In this document: positions 39,713-48,324 of the stretch, in pieces
Layout of the letters: the number at the start of each line of letters is the position of its first letter
Position numbering within the stretch: position 1 is the stretch's first letter
Assembly: GCF_001428825.1 (NCBI RefSeq)
Contig: NZ_LMIT01000013.1
Coordinates: 164,183-228,182 of the forward strand
Direction of reading: 5' to 3'
DNA length: 64,000 nt
From: Nocardioides sp. Root240
Lineage (GTDB): Bacteria; Actinomycetota; Actinomycetes; Propionibacteriales; Nocardioidaceae
The notes under the pieces: model-generated
Told to the model about the DNA's origin: nothing
Databases searched by the model: none
Seen by the model: only the letters and a program-made list of their open reading frames with translations
Position numbers and translations under genes: made by a program

Positions 39713-40971
39713 CCGCCACCGCCACCCCCACCGAGCAGGACACCGAGACCGGAGGCTCCTTCCTCCACCAGCCGCGCGCCGTCTGGGCCGTCGCCTTCGC
39801 CTGCGTCATCGCCTTCATGGGCATCGGGCTCGTCGACCCGATCCTGAAGGAGATCGCGGCCAAGCTCGAGGCGAGCCCGAGCCAGGTGTCGCTGCTGTTC
39901 ACCAGCTACATGGCGGTGATGGGCGTCGCGATGCTCGTCACCGGCGTCGTCTCCACGCGCATCGGCGCCAAGAAGACCCTGCTGCTGGGCCTGTTCCTCA
40001 TCATCGTGTTCGCCGGCCTCGCCGGCCTGTCCGGCTCGGTCGGCGCCGTGATCGGCTTCCGCGCCGGCTGGGGCCTGGGCAACGCGCTCTTCATCGCGAC
40101 CGCGCTCTCGACGATCGTGAGCGCGTCGAAGGGCTCCCTGGCGCAGGCGATCATCCTGTTCGAGGCCGCGCTCGGGCTCGGCATCGCGTCCGGCCCGCTC
40201 GTCGGCGGCCTGCTCGGCGAGCAGTCCTGGCGCGGCCCCTTCTTCGGCGTCTCCGTGCTGATGACGATCGCGCTCGTCGCGACCGCGATCTTCCTCCCGG
40301 CGACCCCGCCCGCCGGCCGTCGTACGACGCTCGCGGACCCGTTCCGGGCGCTGGCGTACCCGGCGCTGGCCGTGCTCGCCGTCGTCGCGGTCTGCTACAA
40401 CCTCGGCTTCTTCTCGCTGCTCGCCGCCGGCCCGTTCGCCCTGCCCGAGGCCGGGATCATGGAGATCGGCTGGATCTTCTTCGGCTGGGGCCTGCTGCTC
40501 GCGTTCACGTCCGTCGTCGGCGCGCCGTGGGTGCAGCGCCGCCTCGGCACCGTGCCGGCGCTGATCGGCGCCCTCGCCCTGTTCGCGCTCGACCTGCTCC
40601 TGATGGCCGTCGGCGCCTCCACCTCGACCGTCGTGGTCGTCGGCATCATCGTGGCCGGCGCCTTCCTGGGCGTCATCAACACCCTCGTGACCGAGGCCGT
40701 CATGGGCGCGGCACCCGTGGAGCGGCCGGTCGCGTCGGCGGCGTACTCGTTCGTGCGCTTCACCGGCGGCGCGGTCGGTCCCTACGTCGCCCTCAGGCTC
40801 GCCGAGCACCAGGGCTCCGCGGCGCCGTTCTGGTTCGGCGGGATCTGCGTGGCCGTGGGCGTCGTCGTGCTGCTCGCCGGCGCGCGGACGATCTCGACCG
40901 CGCTCCACGGTACGCCGGCCGCACACTCGGCAGACGAGGCGCAGGCCGAGGCGCTCGGCGACCTCAGCTGA
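39709..40971 (+). CDS. MFS efflux transporter
   Basis: A 420-residue 12-helix major facilitator. After an acidic head come helix 1 (VAFACVIAFMGIGLVDPIL) and the motif A region MAVMGVAMLVTGVVSTRIGAKKTLLLG. Its last part (FWFGGICVAVGVVVLLAG) leads into a short polar tail. Related to ACDE-type or EmrD-like drug exporters. GTG at 39709 overlaps marR (GTGTGA), with GGAAGGA upstream. Exports an unknown compound under MarR control. Confidence 0.88.
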   Translation: MTATATPTEQDTETGGSFLHQPRAVWAVAFACVIAFMGIGLVDPILKEIAAKLEASPSQVSLLFTSYMAVMGVAMLVTGVVSTRIGAKKTLLLGLFLIIVFAGLAGLSGSVGAVIGFRAGWGLGNALFIATALSTIVSASKGSLAQAIILFEAALGLGIASGPLVGGLLGEQSWRGPFFGVSVLMTIALVATAIFLPATPPAGRRTTLADPFRALAYPALAVLAVVAVCYNLGFFSLLAAGPFALPEAGIMEIGWIFFGWGLLLAFTSVVGAPWVQRRLGTVPALIGALALFALDLLLMAVGASTSTVVVVGIIVAGAFLGVINTLVTEAVMGAAPVERPVASAAYSFVRFTGGAVGPYVALRLAEHQGSAAPFWFGGICVAVGVVVLLAGARTISTALHGTPAAHSADEAQAEALGDLS

Positions 40972-41431
40972 GGATCAGGCAGCTGCTGGACGCGTAGGCG
41001 ACCAGCGCCCCGCGGCCGTCGTACAGCTTCGCCTCGGCGAGGGCGGTACGACGGCCGCGCTGCAGTACCGTCCCGACCGCACGCAGGCGGCCGGAGTCGA
41101 CGGTGACGGCCTTGAGGAACTTCACCGTCAGGTCGAGTGAGGTGTAGCCCTCCCCCACGGCCAGCGTCGAGTGCACCGCGCAGCCGCACGCCGAGTCGAG
41201 GAGGGTCGCGAAGACCCCGCCGTGCATGCTGCCGATCGGGTTGTAGTGGCGCAGCTCCGGGTCGAGCTCGAAGATCGCCGTACCGCGCTCGGGGACCTCG
41301 AAGCCCACGAAGCCGAGGGTCTCGGCGATCGGGGCCGGCGGCAGGTGGCCGTCGAGGATCGCGTGCAGCTGCTCGTAGCCGTCGAGCGCGCTGGGGTCGA
41401 CGGCCTGGGTCTGGATCGCGGACTCAGTCAT
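40964..41431 (-). CDS. PaaI-type hotdog thioesterase
   Basis: A 155-residue acyl-CoA thioesterase. RHYNPIGSMHGGVFATLLDSACGCAVHSTLAVGEGYTSLDLTVKFLKAV is the hotdog core; HGG-x3-TLLDSA is the usual active-site region. ATG at 41431 is preferred to the in-frame codon at 41467, which lies in the HxlR operator. Convergent with the MFS gene (8-bp overlap) and divergent from hxlR, so probably controlled from the same operator. Confidence 0.87.
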   Translation of the reverse strand: MTESAIQTQAVDPSALDGYEQLHAILDGHLPPAPIAETLGFVGFEVPERGTAIFELDPELRHYNPIGSMHGGVFATLLDSACGCAVHSTLAVGEGYTSLDLTVKFLKAVTVDSGRLRAVGTVLQRGRRTALAEAKLYDGRGALVAYASSSCLILS

Positions 41432-41454
41432 GGGCCCATCGTCGCCGCCGCAGG

Positions 41455-41477
41455 CTGGGTCTGTCAATGAGACCCAG
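41455..41477. promoter_or_regulatory. inverted-repeat operator upstream of hxlR-type gene
   Basis: CTGGGTCT (41455-41462) and AGACCCAG (41470-41477) are a perfect 8-bp inverted repeat with a 7-base spacer. It covers the -35 region (CTGTCA, 41461-41466) of a promoter whose -10 is TATGCT at 41484-41489. Confidence 0.65.
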
Positions 41478-41495
41478 ATCGCCTATGCTGGCCCC

Positions 41496-41990
41496 ATGAG
41501 CTCCGTGGCCTCTTCTCCCCCGGCGCTGGCCTGGTCCGTCGAGAACTGCACCCTGGGCCGCACCATGGCGATCCTCGGCGAGCGCTGGACGGTCGTCGTG
41601 CTGCGCGAGGTCTTCCTCGGCGTACGACGCTTCGACGACATCCGCCGCCACGCCGGCATCCCGCGCCAGGTCCTCTCGAACCGGCTCGCCGCGCTCGTCG
41701 ACCACGAGATCCTGAACCGCGTCCCCTACCAGGCCGACGGCGCACGCACCCGCCACGAGTACCGGCTCACCGCGAAGGGCCTCGAGCTCCAGCCCGTGCT
41801 GCTCGCGATCAGCGCCTGGGGTGACCGCCACCTCGCCGACCCCGGCGGCCCGCCCACGACCTTCGTGCACCGCGGCGACTGCGAGCAACCCGTGCACGTG
41901 GAGGTCCACTGCGCCGCGGGCCACCGCATCGACGACCCCCGTCAGGTCGCCACCCGCCCGGGCCCCGGCGTCCGCCCGTTCGAGGGCTGA
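41496..41990 (+). CDS. HxlR family transcriptional regulator
   Basis: A 164-residue winged-helix protein. CTLGRTMAILGERWTVVVLREVFLGVRRFDDIRRHAGIPRQVLSNRLAALVDHEILNRV is the HxlR domain. A C-terminal extension with Cys and His (HRGDCEQPVHVEVHCAAGH) might bind metal or respond to oxidation. TATGCT at 41484-41489 is 6 bases before the ATG (leaderless). The inverted repeat upstream suggests autoregulation and control of the divergent thioesterase. Confidence 0.9.
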   Translation: MSSVASSPPALAWSVENCTLGRTMAILGERWTVVVLREVFLGVRRFDDIRRHAGIPRQVLSNRLAALVDHEILNRVPYQADGARTRHEYRLTAKGLELQPVLLAISAWGDRHLADPGGPPTTFVHRGDCEQPVHVEVHCAAGHRIDDPRQVATRPGPGVRPFEG

Positions 41991-42015
41991 GCCCCCACAC
42001 CCGCCGAGTGTCGGG

Positions 42016-43788
42016 TCAGGAGGTCTTGCGGACCGACCACTCGCGGATCCGGTCGATCCGCTTCTGCAGCTGCTCGGCGTTCGCGACGGCGGCGGCCGGT
42101 CCCCCGCACTCCTTGCGCAGGGCGGCGTGGGTGATGCCGTGAGCCTGGCCGGTGCGGTGGTTCCACGAGGCGACCAGGCCGTTGAGCTCACGCCGGAGCA
42201 CGGCGAGGTGCTCGTGGGTGGTGACGTCGGCGAGGGTGTCGGCGGGGCGTGCCGACTCGCTCTCCGGCGCCTTCGACCGGGTACGACGCCGGTCCTCCTG
42301 CCGCTGGCGCAGCAGCGAGCGCATCTGGTCCGGCTCGAGCAGGCCCGGAATGCCGAGGAAGTCCATCTCCTCCTCCGAGCCCACGTGGACCTCACCCTCG
42401 TGGCCGAACTGCGCGCCGTCGTAGAGGGCATGGTCGAAGCGGGCCTCGGAGCCGAGGGCCTCGAAGGGCAGTGCGTCGAGATCGTCGGATGCGGCGTCGC
42501 CGGCATTGGCCTCGGCGAGCAGGTCGTTCTCGGCGGCGAAGATGTCGCCGTCGGTGTTGACCTTGCGCTTCAGGACGTGGTCACGCTGGGCCTCGAGCTC
42601 GGCGGCGAAGGTCAGCAGGTTCGGGACGGACGGCAGGAACACCGAGGCGATCTCGCCGCGGGTCCGGGCGCGCACGAAGCGGCCGACGGCCTGGGCGAAG
42701 AACAGCGGGGTCGAGGTGGTGGTGGCCCACACACCCACGGCCAGGCGCGGGACGTCGACGCCCTCGGACACCATCCGGACCGCGACCATCCAGCGGCTGT
42801 CGTCGGCGGCGAAGGCGGAGATCTTCTTCGACGCGGCCTTCTCGTCCGACAGCACGACGGTCACCGACTCGCCGGTGATCTGCTTGAGGAGCTTGGCGTA
42901 CGCGCGGGCGCTGTCCTGGTCGGTCGCGATGACCAGCCCGCCGGCGTCCGGGACGTGGCGGCGGACCTCGGAGAGGCGCTTGTCGGCGGCCTGCAGGACC
43001 GACGGGATCCACGAGCCGCTGGGATCCAGCGCGGTGCGCAGCGCCTGCGAGGTCATGTCCTTGGTCAGCGGCTCGCCGAGCGAGGCGGCCACCTCGTCGC
43101 CGGCGCGGGTACGCCAGCTCATCTGGCCCGAGTAGGCCAGGAAGAGCACGGGTCGGACCACGTGGTCGGCGAGCGCCTCGGCGTACCCGTAGGTGTAGTC
43201 GGCGACCGACGTCGGCACGCCCTCCTCGCCGGGGGCGTAGGTCACGAACGGGATCGGGTTGATGTCGGACCGGAACGGCGTACCGGTGAGGGCGAGGCGG
43301 CGGGCGGCGGGCTCGAAGGCCTCACGCACGCCCTCGCCCCAGCTGAGCGAGTCGCCGGCGTGGTGCACCTCGTCGAGGATGACCAGGGTCCGGAAGCGCT
43401 CGGTGCGGATCCGCATGGCGAGCGGGTTCACGCCGACGCCGGCGTAGGTCACGGCGACGCCGACGTAGTCGCTGGCGATCTTGCCGGCACCGGCGGAGTA
43501 CGTCGGGTCGACCGGGATCCCCGCACGGGCGGCGGCCTCGGCCCACTGCATCTTCAGGTGCTCGGTCGGCGCGACGATGACCAGCCGGTCGACGACGCGA
43601 CGGCCGAGCAGCTCCGCGGCGACGGTCAGCGCGAAGGTCGTCTTGCCGGCGCCGGGGGTGGCGACGGCGAGGAAGTCGCGCGGGTTGCGGGAGAGGTAGT
43701 CCTGGAGCGCGGCGGACTGCCAGGCACGCAGCGACGGCGCCGTGCCCCAGGCTGCCCGCTCCGGCCAGGCCGGACCGAGCGAGGTCAT
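42016..43788 (-). CDS. RadD-like superfamily 2 DNA/RNA helicase
   Basis: A 590-residue SF2 helicase. Q-type LRAWQSAALQDYL, Walker A ATPGAGKTT, motif Ia VIVAPTEHLKMQW, DEVHH box ILDEVHHAGD and motif III LTGTPFRSD. The C-terminal RecA domain has RMVSEGVDVPRL and QAVGRFVRAR. The acidic and Arg-rich C terminus follows. RadD/YejH-like proteins act in DNA repair. ATG overlaps the DUF3039 stop, an arrangement conserved in actinobacteria. Confidence 0.92.
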   Translation of the reverse strand: MTSLGPAWPERAAWGTAPSLRAWQSAALQDYLSRNPRDFLAVATPGAGKTTFALTVAAELLGRRVVDRLVIVAPTEHLKMQWAEAAARAGIPVDPTYSAGAGKIASDYVGVAVTYAGVGVNPLAMRIRTERFRTLVILDEVHHAGDSLSWGEGVREAFEPAARRLALTGTPFRSDINPIPFVTYAPGEEGVPTSVADYTYGYAEALADHVVRPVLFLAYSGQMSWRTRAGDEVAASLGEPLTKDMTSQALRTALDPSGSWIPSVLQAADKRLSEVRRHVPDAGGLVIATDQDSARAYAKLLKQITGESVTVVLSDEKAASKKISAFAADDSRWMVAVRMVSEGVDVPRLAVGVWATTTSTPLFFAQAVGRFVRARTRGEIASVFLPSVPNLLTFAAELEAQRDHVLKRKVNTDGDIFAAENDLLAEANAGDAASDDLDALPFEALGSEARFDHALYDGAQFGHEGEVHVGSEEEMDFLGIPGLLEPDQMRSLLRQRQEDRRRTRSKAPESESARPADTLADVTTHEHLAVLRRELNGLVASWNHRTGQAHGITHAALRKECGGPAAAVANAEQLQKRIDRIREWSVRKTS

Positions 43789-44054
43789 GCGTCGGGACCG
43801 GACCCTTCGTCGCCGTGCGGGATGCTCTCCCAGATCTCCTTGCAGTCCGGGCAGACCGGGAACTTCTCCGGCGCCCGGCTGGGGACCCAGACCTTGCCGC
43901 ACAGAGCCACCACGGGGGTGCCCATGACCATCGCCTCGGTGAGCTTGTCCTTGTCCACGTAGTGCGAGAACCGCTCGTGGTCGCCCTCGTCGGTCGGGAC
44001 GGTACGGCGGTCCTCCCGGACATCCGTGTCTGTCGAGAAGCCGATCGTGGTCAC
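43785..44054 (-). CDS. DUF3039 protein
   Basis: An 89-residue protein typical of DUF3039: ERFSHYVDKDKLTEAMVMGTPVVALCGKVWVPSRAPEKFPVCPDCKEIW. Three cysteines (one plus a CPDC pair) suggest zinc binding. It is translationally coupled to the helicase gene, so it may be a helicase partner. Confidence 0.87.
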   Translation of the reverse strand: MTTIGFSTDTDVREDRRTVPTDEGDHERFSHYVDKDKLTEAMVMGTPVVALCGKVWVPSRAPEKFPVCPDCKEIWESIPHGDEGSGPDA

Positions 44055-44073
44055 CCGGTCACTCTACCGGCGA

Positions 44074-45555
44074 TCAGTGCCCGCCCGAGACATCGACGTC
44101 CACAGGCAGGCCGCGCCACACGAGGATCGCGACCACCATCGTGACCAACGCCCCAGCGAGTCCGACCACCCCGAACGCGTCCGTGTACGACGCCAGCGCC
44201 GCCGCCTCGACCGGCGTCCCGAGCGCGCCCGCGACGGACTCGACCGCCTCCGGCGCGGCACCCGCGGGCAGTCCGCCGCGGTAGACGAGTCCGGCGAGGC
44301 TGCCGAGCACCGCGACGCCGAGCACGCCACCGACCTCGTAGGACATCTCCTCGACCGCCGCGGCGGAACCGGCCTGGTGGACCGGGGCGGCGCCCATGAT
44401 CAGCGCGGAGGCGAGCCCGAGGGCCGCCGTACCGAAGCCGACGAGGAGGAGGGCGATCGCGACGCCGGCGTAGGGCAAGGGCCGCGGGAGCAGCCAGAGC
44501 ACCAGCAGGCCGGCGGCGAGCACGACGAGCCCGGCGACGATGACGTTGCGGGCGCCGAGGCGGGCCGCGACGGCCGGGGCCAGGGGCGGGCCGACCAAGC
44601 CCCCCAGCGCCATCGGCAGGAGCGCGACACCGGCGACGAGCGGCGACCAGCCCTGGACGAGCTGCAGCCACTGCGAACCCACGAAGAGCAGCGCGATCAT
44701 CACGGTGCTGCTCACCAGGGCGGTCAGCACGCCCGCCCGGAACACCGGGTTCGCGAACAGCCCGACGGCCAGCATCGGCTCGTCCTGGCGCAGGCAGCGG
44801 CGGACGAAGGCGGCCAGGAGGAGCGCACCGGCGGCGAGCGCGAGCAGGGCCGTCAGGTCGACGCCCTCCTTGCCCAGGTGCTTCACGCCGTACACCGCGG
44901 CGACCATGCCGCCGACCGACAGCAGGACGCCGGCAGCATCCACCCGGCCGGGCCGCTCGGACCGGCTCTCGGGCAGCAGCGCACGGCCGGCCACGAGGGC
45001 GACCACCATCAGGGGCACGTTGACGAGGAAGGCGGCGTGCCAGCTGAACGCACTCAGCAGGGCGCCACCGACGATCGGGCCGACGGCACCGCCGATGGCG
45101 GCGGTCGCGGCCCACAGGCCGAGCGCGAAGGCCCGCTCGCGGGCATCGGGGAAGAGCGCGCGGATCAGCGACAGCGTGGCCGGCATGATCATCGCGCCGC
45201 CGATGCCGAGCAGGGCCCGGATCGCGATCACGTCGCCGGCCGAACGCGCCACGAGGGCGGCCAGCGAGGCGAACGCGAAGATGGCGAAACCGGTCAGCAG
45301 CATCCGGCGGCGGCCCCAGCGGTCGGCCAGCGCGGCGACCGGGACCAGCAGCCCGGCGAGGACGAGCGAGTAGACGTCGACCATCCACAGCTGGGCCAGC
45401 GCGCCGGCCTCGAGGTCGGCGGTCAGCTCGGGCAGCGCCACGTTGAGCACGGTCATGTCCATGACCACGACGAGCAGGCTGGCCGCGAGCACGGCCAAGC
45501 CGGCCCACCGGCGACGGGTGGTCGTGGGCGCGGGGGTGGGCAGCACGGCGGTCAT
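44074..45555 (-). CDS. MFS multidrug exporter, DHA2 (14-helix) type
   Basis: A 493-residue transporter with 14 predicted helices. Helix 1 motif D1-like MDMTVLNVALPEL, motif A ADRWGRRRMLL, motif C GAVGPIVGGALLSAFSWHAAFLVNVP and late GSAAAVEEMSYEVGGVLGVAVLGSLAG match QacA/SmvA-type proton-drug antiporters. It overlaps the TetR gene by 4 bases and is under the tandem operators upstream of that gene. Confidence 0.93.
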   Translation of the reverse strand: MTAVLPTPAPTTTRRRWAGLAVLAASLLVVVMDMTVLNVALPELTADLEAGALAQLWMVDVYSLVLAGLLVPVAALADRWGRRRMLLTGFAIFAFASLAALVARSAGDVIAIRALLGIGGAMIMPATLSLIRALFPDARERAFALGLWAATAAIGGAVGPIVGGALLSAFSWHAAFLVNVPLMVVALVAGRALLPESRSERPGRVDAAGVLLSVGGMVAAVYGVKHLGKEGVDLTALLALAAGALLLAAFVRRCLRQDEPMLAVGLFANPVFRAGVLTALVSSTVMIALLFVGSQWLQLVQGWSPLVAGVALLPMALGGLVGPPLAPAVAARLGARNVIVAGLVVLAAGLLVLWLLPRPLPYAGVAIALLLVGFGTAALGLASALIMGAAPVHQAGSAAAVEEMSYEVGGVLGVAVLGSLAGLVYRGGLPAGAAPEAVESVAGALGTPVEAAALASYTDAFGVVGLAGALVTMVVAILVWRGLPVDVDVSGGH

Positions 45556-46112
45556 CGCGCCACACCTCCGTCGAGGAAGGTCGACAGCACCAGGTCCGCG
45601 GCGTCACGGCGCGCGACGTCGCCGGCGACGAGCGCGTCGCGGACCGCGACGAGCAGGCCGTAGACGGTGTGCCCCAGCCAGCGGGCCGGCACGTCGGCGC
45701 GCAGCACGCCCGCGGCCTGAGCGGCGGCGTACAGCGCGACCTCCTGGGCGAAGTAGACGTCGGCGCGGGCCTTGAGGTCCCCGTCGTTGAGCACGGTCAG
45801 GTCGGTCAACGCGATGCCGAAGTCCTCGGAGTCCGCGACGAACTGGCGCAGCAGCTCGTCGAGGCAGGCCCGGATCCGCTCCGGCTCCCCCGACGCGATC
45901 GCCCCCGGTACGTCGGCCAGCGCGAGGCTCTCGGACCAGCGGTCGAGCGAGCGGCCGCCGATCTCGCGCAGCAGGTCCTCGCGGCTGGCGAAGTGGCGGT
46001 GCACGGTCGCACGGCCGACGCCCGCAGCGGTGGCGATCTGCGCCATCGACGCGGTGGGATCGGTGGTCAGCAGCCGCTGGGCCGCGGCGAGCACCGTGTC
46101 ACGGGTGGACAT
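45552..46112 (-). CDS. TetR family repressor of the DHA2 exporter
   Basis: A 186-residue repressor. DNA-binding domain: DTVLAAAQRLLTTDPTASMAQIATAAGVGRATVHRHFASREDLLREIG (about 6-53). The ligand domain is followed by a C-terminal helix. AAGGAGG lies about 6 bases before the ATG. Two 18-bp palindromes directly upstream are its probable autoregulatory sites. Confidence 0.92.
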   Translation of the reverse strand: MSTRDTVLAAAQRLLTTDPTASMAQIATAAGVGRATVHRHFASREDLLREIGGRSLDRWSESLALADVPGAIASGEPERIRACLDELLRQFVADSEDFGIALTDLTVLNDGDLKARADVYFAQEVALYAAAQAAGVLRADVPARWLGHTVYGLLVAVRDALVAGDVARRDAADLVLSTFLDGGVAR

Positions 46113-46126
46113 GAAGCCTCCTTGAA

Positions 46127-46164
46127 TGAGACTTCAGTGTCTCACATGAGACATCGATGTCTCA
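46127..46164. promoter_or_regulatory. tandem TetR operators
   Basis: TGAGACTTCAGTGTCTCA (46127-46144) and TGAGACATCGATGTCTCA (46147-46164) are two copies of the same 18-bp palindrome. Each has perfect TGAGAC/GTCTCA arms, and the second is perfect throughout. Centres are 20 bp apart, about two helical turns, so two dimers could bind on one DNA face. Confidence 0.8.
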
Positions 46165-46166
46165 AC

Positions 46167-46742
46167 TCAGTTGAGCTCCGGATCCGCGGGCCGCGTCGCC
46201 TGCAGCGCGAGGTCGCCCGGCTGGCGGCGCAGGACGCGGCGCCGCAGGTCGGGCCCCTGGCCGCCGAAGACGTCCTCCACCTCCCCCGGTACGACGTACC
46301 AGCTCCCCTCCTCGACCTCGGCCTGGAGCTGCCCGGCCCCCCAGCCGGCGTACCCGGCGAAGATGCGGAGCCGGTCGACCGTGCCCTCGACGAGCTCGCG
46401 CGGGGTGTCGAGGTCGAGCAGCCCGAGCCGGCCCCAGAGCGGGCGGAAGCCTGCGGCACCCTCGCCGTCGTCGGCCGCGAGGGCCACCGCGAGGGCGCCG
46501 TCGGTCGACACCGGCCCGCCCTGGAAGAGAACCTCGGGCTCGTCGACCACGTCGCCCCAGTCACCGAGGACCTCGGAGACCGGCAGCGCCGACGGGCGGT
46601 TCAGCACGACGCCGAGCGCGCCCTCGTCGTTGACGTCGAGCAGGAGGACGACCGTGTCGACGAAGTTGGGGTCGAGCAGCGCGGGGCTGGCCAGCAGCAG
46701 GCTGCCGACGGCGAGCTCGGAGTTCCCCGGAGCGCTGGACAT
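46167..46742 (-). CDS. YqgE/AlgH family protein
   Basis: A 191-residue UPF0301 protein. AVGSLLLASPALLDPNFVDTVVLLLDVNDEGALGVVLNRPSALPVSEVL is the family hallmark. VLFQGGPVSTDGALAVA, RIFAGYAGWGAGQL and LRRQPGDLALQAT follow. Biochemical role unknown. ATG at 46742; a hairpin 33 bases upstream separates it from the preceding gene on this strand. Confidence 0.92.
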   Translation of the reverse strand: MSSAPGNSELAVGSLLLASPALLDPNFVDTVVLLLDVNDEGALGVVLNRPSALPVSEVLGDWGDVVDEPEVLFQGGPVSTDGALAVALAADDGEGAAGFRPLWGRLGLLDLDTPRELVEGTVDRLRIFAGYAGWGAGQLQAEVEEGSWYVVPGEVEDVFGGQGPDLRRRVLRRQPGDLALQATRPADPELN

Positions 46743-46774
46743 GTCGCCATCATCCCCCACCCGGGAACAGAACA

Positions 46775-46819
46775 GCCCCGGACCCGACGCTGGGAGGGAG
46801 GGTGCGTCGGGCCCGGGGC
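46775..46819 (-). terminator. terminator of the unknown gene at 46841
   Basis: Arms 46775-46790 and 46804-46819 pair over 16 positions. The one non-Watson-Crick position is a G-U wobble only in minus-strand RNA (an A-C mismatch on the other strand). TGTTCTGTTCC follows on the minus strand. Orientation is therefore minus. Confidence 0.75.
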
Positions 46820-46840
46820 CGGGTCCTGGTGCGGCTGCGG

Positions 46841-47389
46841 TCAGGCAGCGATCACGGCGCGCAGGCGCTCGAGGAGCGTGCCGCGCACGACCGGCTCCTC
46901 GTAGGCGGCCTCCGGCGTGATGACCGGGATGCCACGGTGGAGCAGGCGGGCCCGCTCCTCCAGCTCGGCACCGATCCGCAGGCAGGCGTCCTCGCTGAGC
47001 AGGCTCGAGCGGCCGGCCATGACGGCCAGGAGGTAGTGCTCCTTCTCGGCGGCGGTCGTCATGGCCCGGGCCATGGCGTCGTCGAGGGGGTGCGCGCGGT
47101 AATTGTCGATGATCATCCGGACGCCCGCGAGCTCGTGGGCGGTGTTGCTCCACGCGACCGTCACGGCCTGGTCGAGGTCGACCGGCTGGTGGGCCAGCAT
47201 CTGCTCGATGTTGCCCGACAGGCGGGTGTGCCACTTCAGCGTCAGCGAGGCCAGCAGGTCCAGCTCGTCGCGGAACGCCGTCGAGACGCCCTCGACGTCC
47301 ATGGGCAGCACGCCGTCGCGACGGACGGATGAAGTGGCAATGACGGAGCGCAGGGTCTCGCCCCGGTTGTGGTAGGCCTTCCAGGTCAT
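46841..47389 (-). CDS. helical protein of unknown function
   Basis: A 182-residue protein I do not recognise. It looks all-helical, with WHTRLSGNIEQMLAHQPVDLDQAVTVAWSNTAHELAGVRMIIDNY and a second amphipathic block AMTTAAEKEHYLLAVMAGRSSLLSEDACLRIGAELEERARLLHRG. There are no signal peptide, cysteines in motifs or membrane helices, except single cysteine use. AGGAG lies 7 bases before the ATG. It is divergent from a TetR gene with a near-perfect palindrome between them, so it may be the TetR target. It ends in its own terminator. Confidence 0.7.
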   Translation of the reverse strand: MTWKAYHNRGETLRSVIATSSVRRDGVLPMDVEGVSTAFRDELDLLASLTLKWHTRLSGNIEQMLAHQPVDLDQAVTVAWSNTAHELAGVRMIIDNYRAHPLDDAMARAMTTAAEKEHYLLAVMAGRSSLLSEDACLRIGAELEERARLLHRGIPVITPEAAYEEPVVRGTLLERLRAVIAA

Positions 47390-47446
47390 GGTCAGCTCCT
47401 GTTCGGTGGGCGGCTGTCAGATCTCGGGAAGAACTGGGGGTACCTG

Positions 47447-47463
47447 ACATACCGCTGGTACGT
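47447..47463. promoter_or_regulatory. candidate TetR operator
   Basis: ACATACCGCTGGTACGT is a 17-bp inverted repeat (ACATACC/GGTACGT, one mismatch) in an A/T-richer patch of the divergent intergenic region. TACTAT at 47463-47468 is a possible -10. Confidence 0.5.
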
Positions 47464-47578
47464 ACTATGAGTATGGCAAAGACCGGGGGTATGCCCTACG
47501 GAACGACGCCGTGATCCCGCCCACCTCGGGGGGTGACCGGTGTCACGGTCGGGCGTCACCGTTGCCTATGCTGAGGTG

Positions 47579-48295
47579 ATGGCTAAGGCGTCGGTCTCCA
47601 AGCTCGTCCCGAAGGTTCCGGGCGTGGCCGGAGCGACCCGCCGCGCGGCGTACTCCGCCTCCACCAAGCGCGCGCTGGTCGACGTCGCGGAGAAGCTCTT
47701 CGCCGAGAAGGGGTACGCCGCGACCTCGCTCGACGCCATCGTCGCGGGCGCCCGGGTGACCAAGGGCGCGCTCTACCACCACTACTCCGGCAAGCAGGCA
47801 CTCTTCGAGGCCGTCTTCGAGCGGGTCGAGCAGGAGTCGTCGAAGCGGATCCAGAAGGCGCTGCGCGCCGAGCGCGACCCGTGGCTCAAGGCCATCGAGG
47901 GCCTGCGCTCGTTCCTGCAGGTCGTGCAGGAGACCGGCTACCGGCGCATCGTGATCCAGGACGGCCCGGCGGTGCTGGGCTACGAGCGCTACCGCGAGCA
48001 GGAGGAGCGCTCGACGTACGCCAACATCGTCGAGATCGTCCGGGCCACGCTCGAGGCGGGCTCCTGGGAGCTGGACGAGCCGATGCTGCAGACCTTCTCG
48101 CGGATCTTCTTCGGCGCGATGTCGTCGGCCGGTGAGTCCGTCGCGACGTCCGAGGACCCCGAGGCCGCGGCCGGGCGCGTCGAGAGCGCCATCGGCTTCC
48201 TGCTCGCCGGCGTGCAGAGCCTGGTCGAGCAGGGCCACGAGATGCCCACCGTCTTCGACACCGTCGAGCTGGCCGAGGCCGACGAGGACGCCTGA
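47579..48295 (+). CDS. TetR family transcriptional regulator
   Basis: A 238-residue regulator with a long basic head (about 30 residues). The domain is STKRALVDVAEKLFAEKGYAATSLDAIVAGARVTKGALYHHYSGKQALFEAVFERVE, and a ligand domain of the TetR_C type with conserved YRRIVIQDGPAVLGYERYREQEE follows. TATGCT (47567-47572) is 6 bases before the ATG, so the transcript is leaderless. An upstream extension of the frame reads through the promoter and is not used. Probable targets: itself and the divergent unknown gene. Confidence 0.9.
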   Translation: MAKASVSKLVPKVPGVAGATRRAAYSASTKRALVDVAEKLFAEKGYAATSLDAIVAGARVTKGALYHHYSGKQALFEAVFERVEQESSKRIQKALRAERDPWLKAIEGLRSFLQVVQETGYRRIVIQDGPAVLGYERYREQEERSTYANIVEIVRATLEAGSWELDEPMLQTFSRIFFGAMSSAGESVATSEDPEAAAGRVESAIGFLLAGVQSLVEQGHEMPTVFDTVELAEADEDA

Positions 48296-48324
48296 GGCTC
48301 CCTGCGCCGATTTGCCGGAGCCAA

